Of a stretch of 64,000 nucleotides of DNA, positions 62,051 through 64,000 are shown piece after piece. The notes beneath the pieces were generated by a model, which was not told where the DNA came from, did no database searches, and saw nothing but the letters and a program-made list of their open reading frames with translations. Origin of the DNA: Utricularia gibba (Eukaryota; Streptophyta; Magnoliopsida; Lamiales; Lentibulariaceae); NCBI GenBank assembly GCA_002189035.1, contig CM007990.1, positions 868,001 through 932,000 on the forward strand, in the 5' to 3' direction. A program made the translations under genes and the position numbers. The stretch's first letter is position 1. The number at the start of each line of letters is the position of its first letter.

Positions 62051-63379
62051 TTACGTTTCTGTAGACGACTCGGCGTGCTTTCTTACAAAGAGCTTGCTTA
62101 TGTCCTCTGTCACAATGTTGCTCCTGCAAAATAAAGATGTGAATTAATTCAACCATGGCAGAAAAGAAGGTATGGAAGAGCATGAATGGCATACCTCCCA
62201 GTAAGCTGAGGAGGGAGTAATCGACCACCAACAGTATCTGGAGAAGTCTTCAAGTGAGGCAACAGCCCTTTAGAGATTTTTCTATGAGGGTTCTGGGCAA
62301 CTGATTCATTATGGTCTCTTTTCCGGGATTCACTTTCTGCCATTGCAGCTGCGACCCATGATGAGTGGTTGGATGCTCTCAGTGGATTAGACGGCAACAT
62401 AGGCGAATTCAGTAAAAGAGAGGCATCAGGGAGCTTCAGGTCAGGTAACGGATCAGGAGGAATGGCAGCCTTTTGACTAGTTGTGGAATTCAAAGATATC
62501 CTGAAAGTTAACACCACATCAATAAGCACACTGTAAAGAGTTTTACAATAAGTAGAAGCATACAGGAAAAAAGCCACAAGGTACAATCACAAAGCTAAGA
62601 GAAACTGAGAGGGCGCTTTCATTTTTAGATTTCGGTTAGAATCGCATGATTATTTCAAGCTGTATGCATCCATGATTAATGGTTAAAATTTAAAAGTAGC
62701 AGATAGCAAGATTCAATCTGAGGCAACAAAAACACTGAAGAACTGTAAAACAGCCGTCTCTATAGCTGCACATCACCGTGTGCCATAAAGAACAAAAGGA
62801 AACTACTCCACAGGAAGCCAATTTCGCGTACACAGATTGCAGGCATGACGTTATGGGCACTTGATTACAAGGCCTAAAAATACATTCTTCCCGATCAGAA
62901 AGCAAAGAAAACTTTTTGCAACTAAGTTCTTGATTAGTAAATGTGGCTTCAACTCAATAAACTAAACAATGTCGGATTTTGATGCTCTACCCAGTATCAC
63001 AAAGGAAGAGAAAGTCATAAAATCACCTCAGCTACACCAACTACATGATACTAGAATGCATCAATTCCGTTTTCCTTTGCTCCATACCACCCATAAATCC
63101 AAAACACCTACTGCACGCATCCCAACTTAGAAGCCAATGAGCAAGGAGGGAGTTTATAACAACGACACCATTCTCTCAGAGAAGATGAACAGGACGAAGC
63201 AATTACCTCTGGCCGGATTTTGACGGATTATCCTCCGGAGTCCTTTCGCTGGGTGCAGAAACCCCAAAACGCGGTCGTTTTGAGGTGCTTTGTTTCGACT
63301 CCTCCGCATCTTTGCCCTCGTCAACGTGATATACTGGCTCGTCTTCGTCGGAGGAGGCGGCGTAATCAACCAGCGACAT
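62051..63379 (-). CDS. Unrecognised small nuclear-looking protein, 183 residues
   Basis: Three exons, 63207-63379, 62195-62500, 62051-62123, total 552 bases in one frame. It begins MSLVDYAASSDEDEP, an acidic Ser/Asp/Glu start common in nuclear or splicing-related proteins, followed by a basic stretch KQSTSKRPRFG that could be a nuclear signal, Pro/Leu-rich LPDLKLPDASLLLNSP, WVAAAMAESESRKRD, and a basic end KLFVRKHAESSTET. No catalytic motif. I do not recognise a named family; low-complexity composition suggests a disordered protein. Confidence 0.75.
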
Positions 63380-63596
63380 GATCCACGGCTGACGGATTCT
63401 GGATTCTCCCCCTCGTCGACCAGTTCTTCCTTCGCAGAGGCCAAATATCTTAAAAATTTCATTTCTTTTCCCATAAAAAAATATCCTCGTCGACACAACG
63501 GTAATAGTAAAAAGATTAAACTGTAATTATTAATTATTTACTGTACAGTAATTCATTCATCTACACACGCGCACACCGCTGCTCCGTAGACCCCCG

Positions 63597-63986
63597 CTAG
63601 GGCTTCCTGCTCAGTTCATCCCTGTAACAATCCAGGAGCTTGTTCCTCGCAGCGAAAGCTTCCGAGAACAGAGCTTCCGCCGCCTTCTCGATTCCTTCGA
63701 TCCCCTTCTCCAGGAGCTCCAATGCCATCTCCAGCCTCTCCACGCCTTCACCGGTTGAAGCTATTCCTTCTACCGCAGCGTTCACTTCCTTCACTTCCTC
63801 CGTTACGCCATCTCCGTTTTCGCTGAATCTCAAATCCAATCCCTTCACCAGCGATGAATCATGTATGGAAATGATTGATTCTCGTGTTTCCAGGTATACT
63901 CCTCGTTCGCTGCATAAACATGAAAGCACGAATGCTAGTGATAAAACGCTAGTGTCCCCTGCAATCGCCAATCCAGCAACAGCCAT
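63597..63986 (-). CDS. Unrecognised 129-residue helical protein
   Basis: A single uninterrupted ORF near the right edge. Residues 1-27 are hydrophobic (MAVAGLAIAGDTSVLSLAFVLSC in part, a possible signal or membrane helix); residues about 60-120 are Glu/Ala/Leu-rich with heptad-like spacing (ERLEMALELLEKGIEGIEKAAEAL), likely a coiled coil. No family recognised. An intron beyond the start cannot be excluded as the window ends 14 bases further. Confidence 0.6.
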   Translation of the reverse strand: MAVAGLAIAGDTSVLSLAFVLSCLCSERGVYLETRESIISIHDSSLVKGLDLRFSENGDGVTEEVKEVNAAVEGIASTGEGVERLEMALELLEKGIEGIEKAAEALFSEAFAARNKLLDCYRDELSRKP

Positions 63987-64000
63987 TCTTTCTTTATCTG

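Overview
The window is nuclear DNA of a flowering plant: spliced genes with GT-AG introns, AT-rich spacers, and gene families found only or mainly in plants (AGC-VIII kinase with DFD motif, cytokinin oxidase, UPF0496, FBH/AKS-type bHLH, AGD11-type ARF-GAP with C2, BPG2). Codon use is not GC-skewed as in grasses, so a eudicot or other non-grass angiosperm is likely; the species cannot be named. There are about eighteen genes or gene remnants.

Layout. 0-10.3 kb: a three-RRM acidic RNA-binding protein (+), a decayed ubiquitin-conjugating enzyme (-), a 71-bp minisatellite, a UPF0496 gene (+) and a small membrane protein (+). 12-18 kb: a D6PK-like AGC kinase (-) with a one-base frameshift, and an unrecognised 288-residue protein (-). 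19-21.7 kb (locus A): an intronless F-box gene (+) followed by broken pieces of TSR1 (-) and of a GH2 beta-galactosidase (+). 21.7-31.6 kb: PP2A catalytic subunit (-, one-base frameshift), chloroplast GTPase BPG2 (-), tRNA-Ser(GCU) (-), histone H3.1 (+), bHLH transcription factor (-). 34.6-48.4 kb (locus B): intact TSR1 (+), a second F-box gene (-) with one intron, intact GH2 beta-galactosidase (-). 49.6-64 kb: ARF-GAP with C2 (-), a 5-kb AT-rich spacer with a MITE, cytokinin oxidase (+), cytosolic NAD-glycerol-3-phosphate dehydrogenase (-), and two small unrecognised genes (-).

The most notable structure is the relation between loci A and B, about 20 kb apart. A holds F-box, a TSR1 fragment and a beta-galactosidase 5' fragment in an order that is a circular permutation of inverted B. 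Retained intron sequence shows the copy was made from DNA. The F-box copy in B carries an approximately 630-bp intron that A lacks; it lies at an AGGT site and is flanked by a direct AGGTA repeat, which suggests intron gain by insertion.

Three genes (E2, kinase, PP2A) are each one base short inside a conserved exon. For the E2 a second defect, catalytic Cys to Ser, points to a true pseudogene. For the kinase and PP2A, whose remaining exons look pristine, a sequencing or assembly indel is at least as likely as gene death. No operon logic applies. The genes act in separate pathways: RNA processing, auxin-transport kinase signalling, dephosphorylation, chloroplast ribosome biogenesis, chromatin, cytokinin breakdown, glycerolipid/redox metabolism and vesicle traffic.
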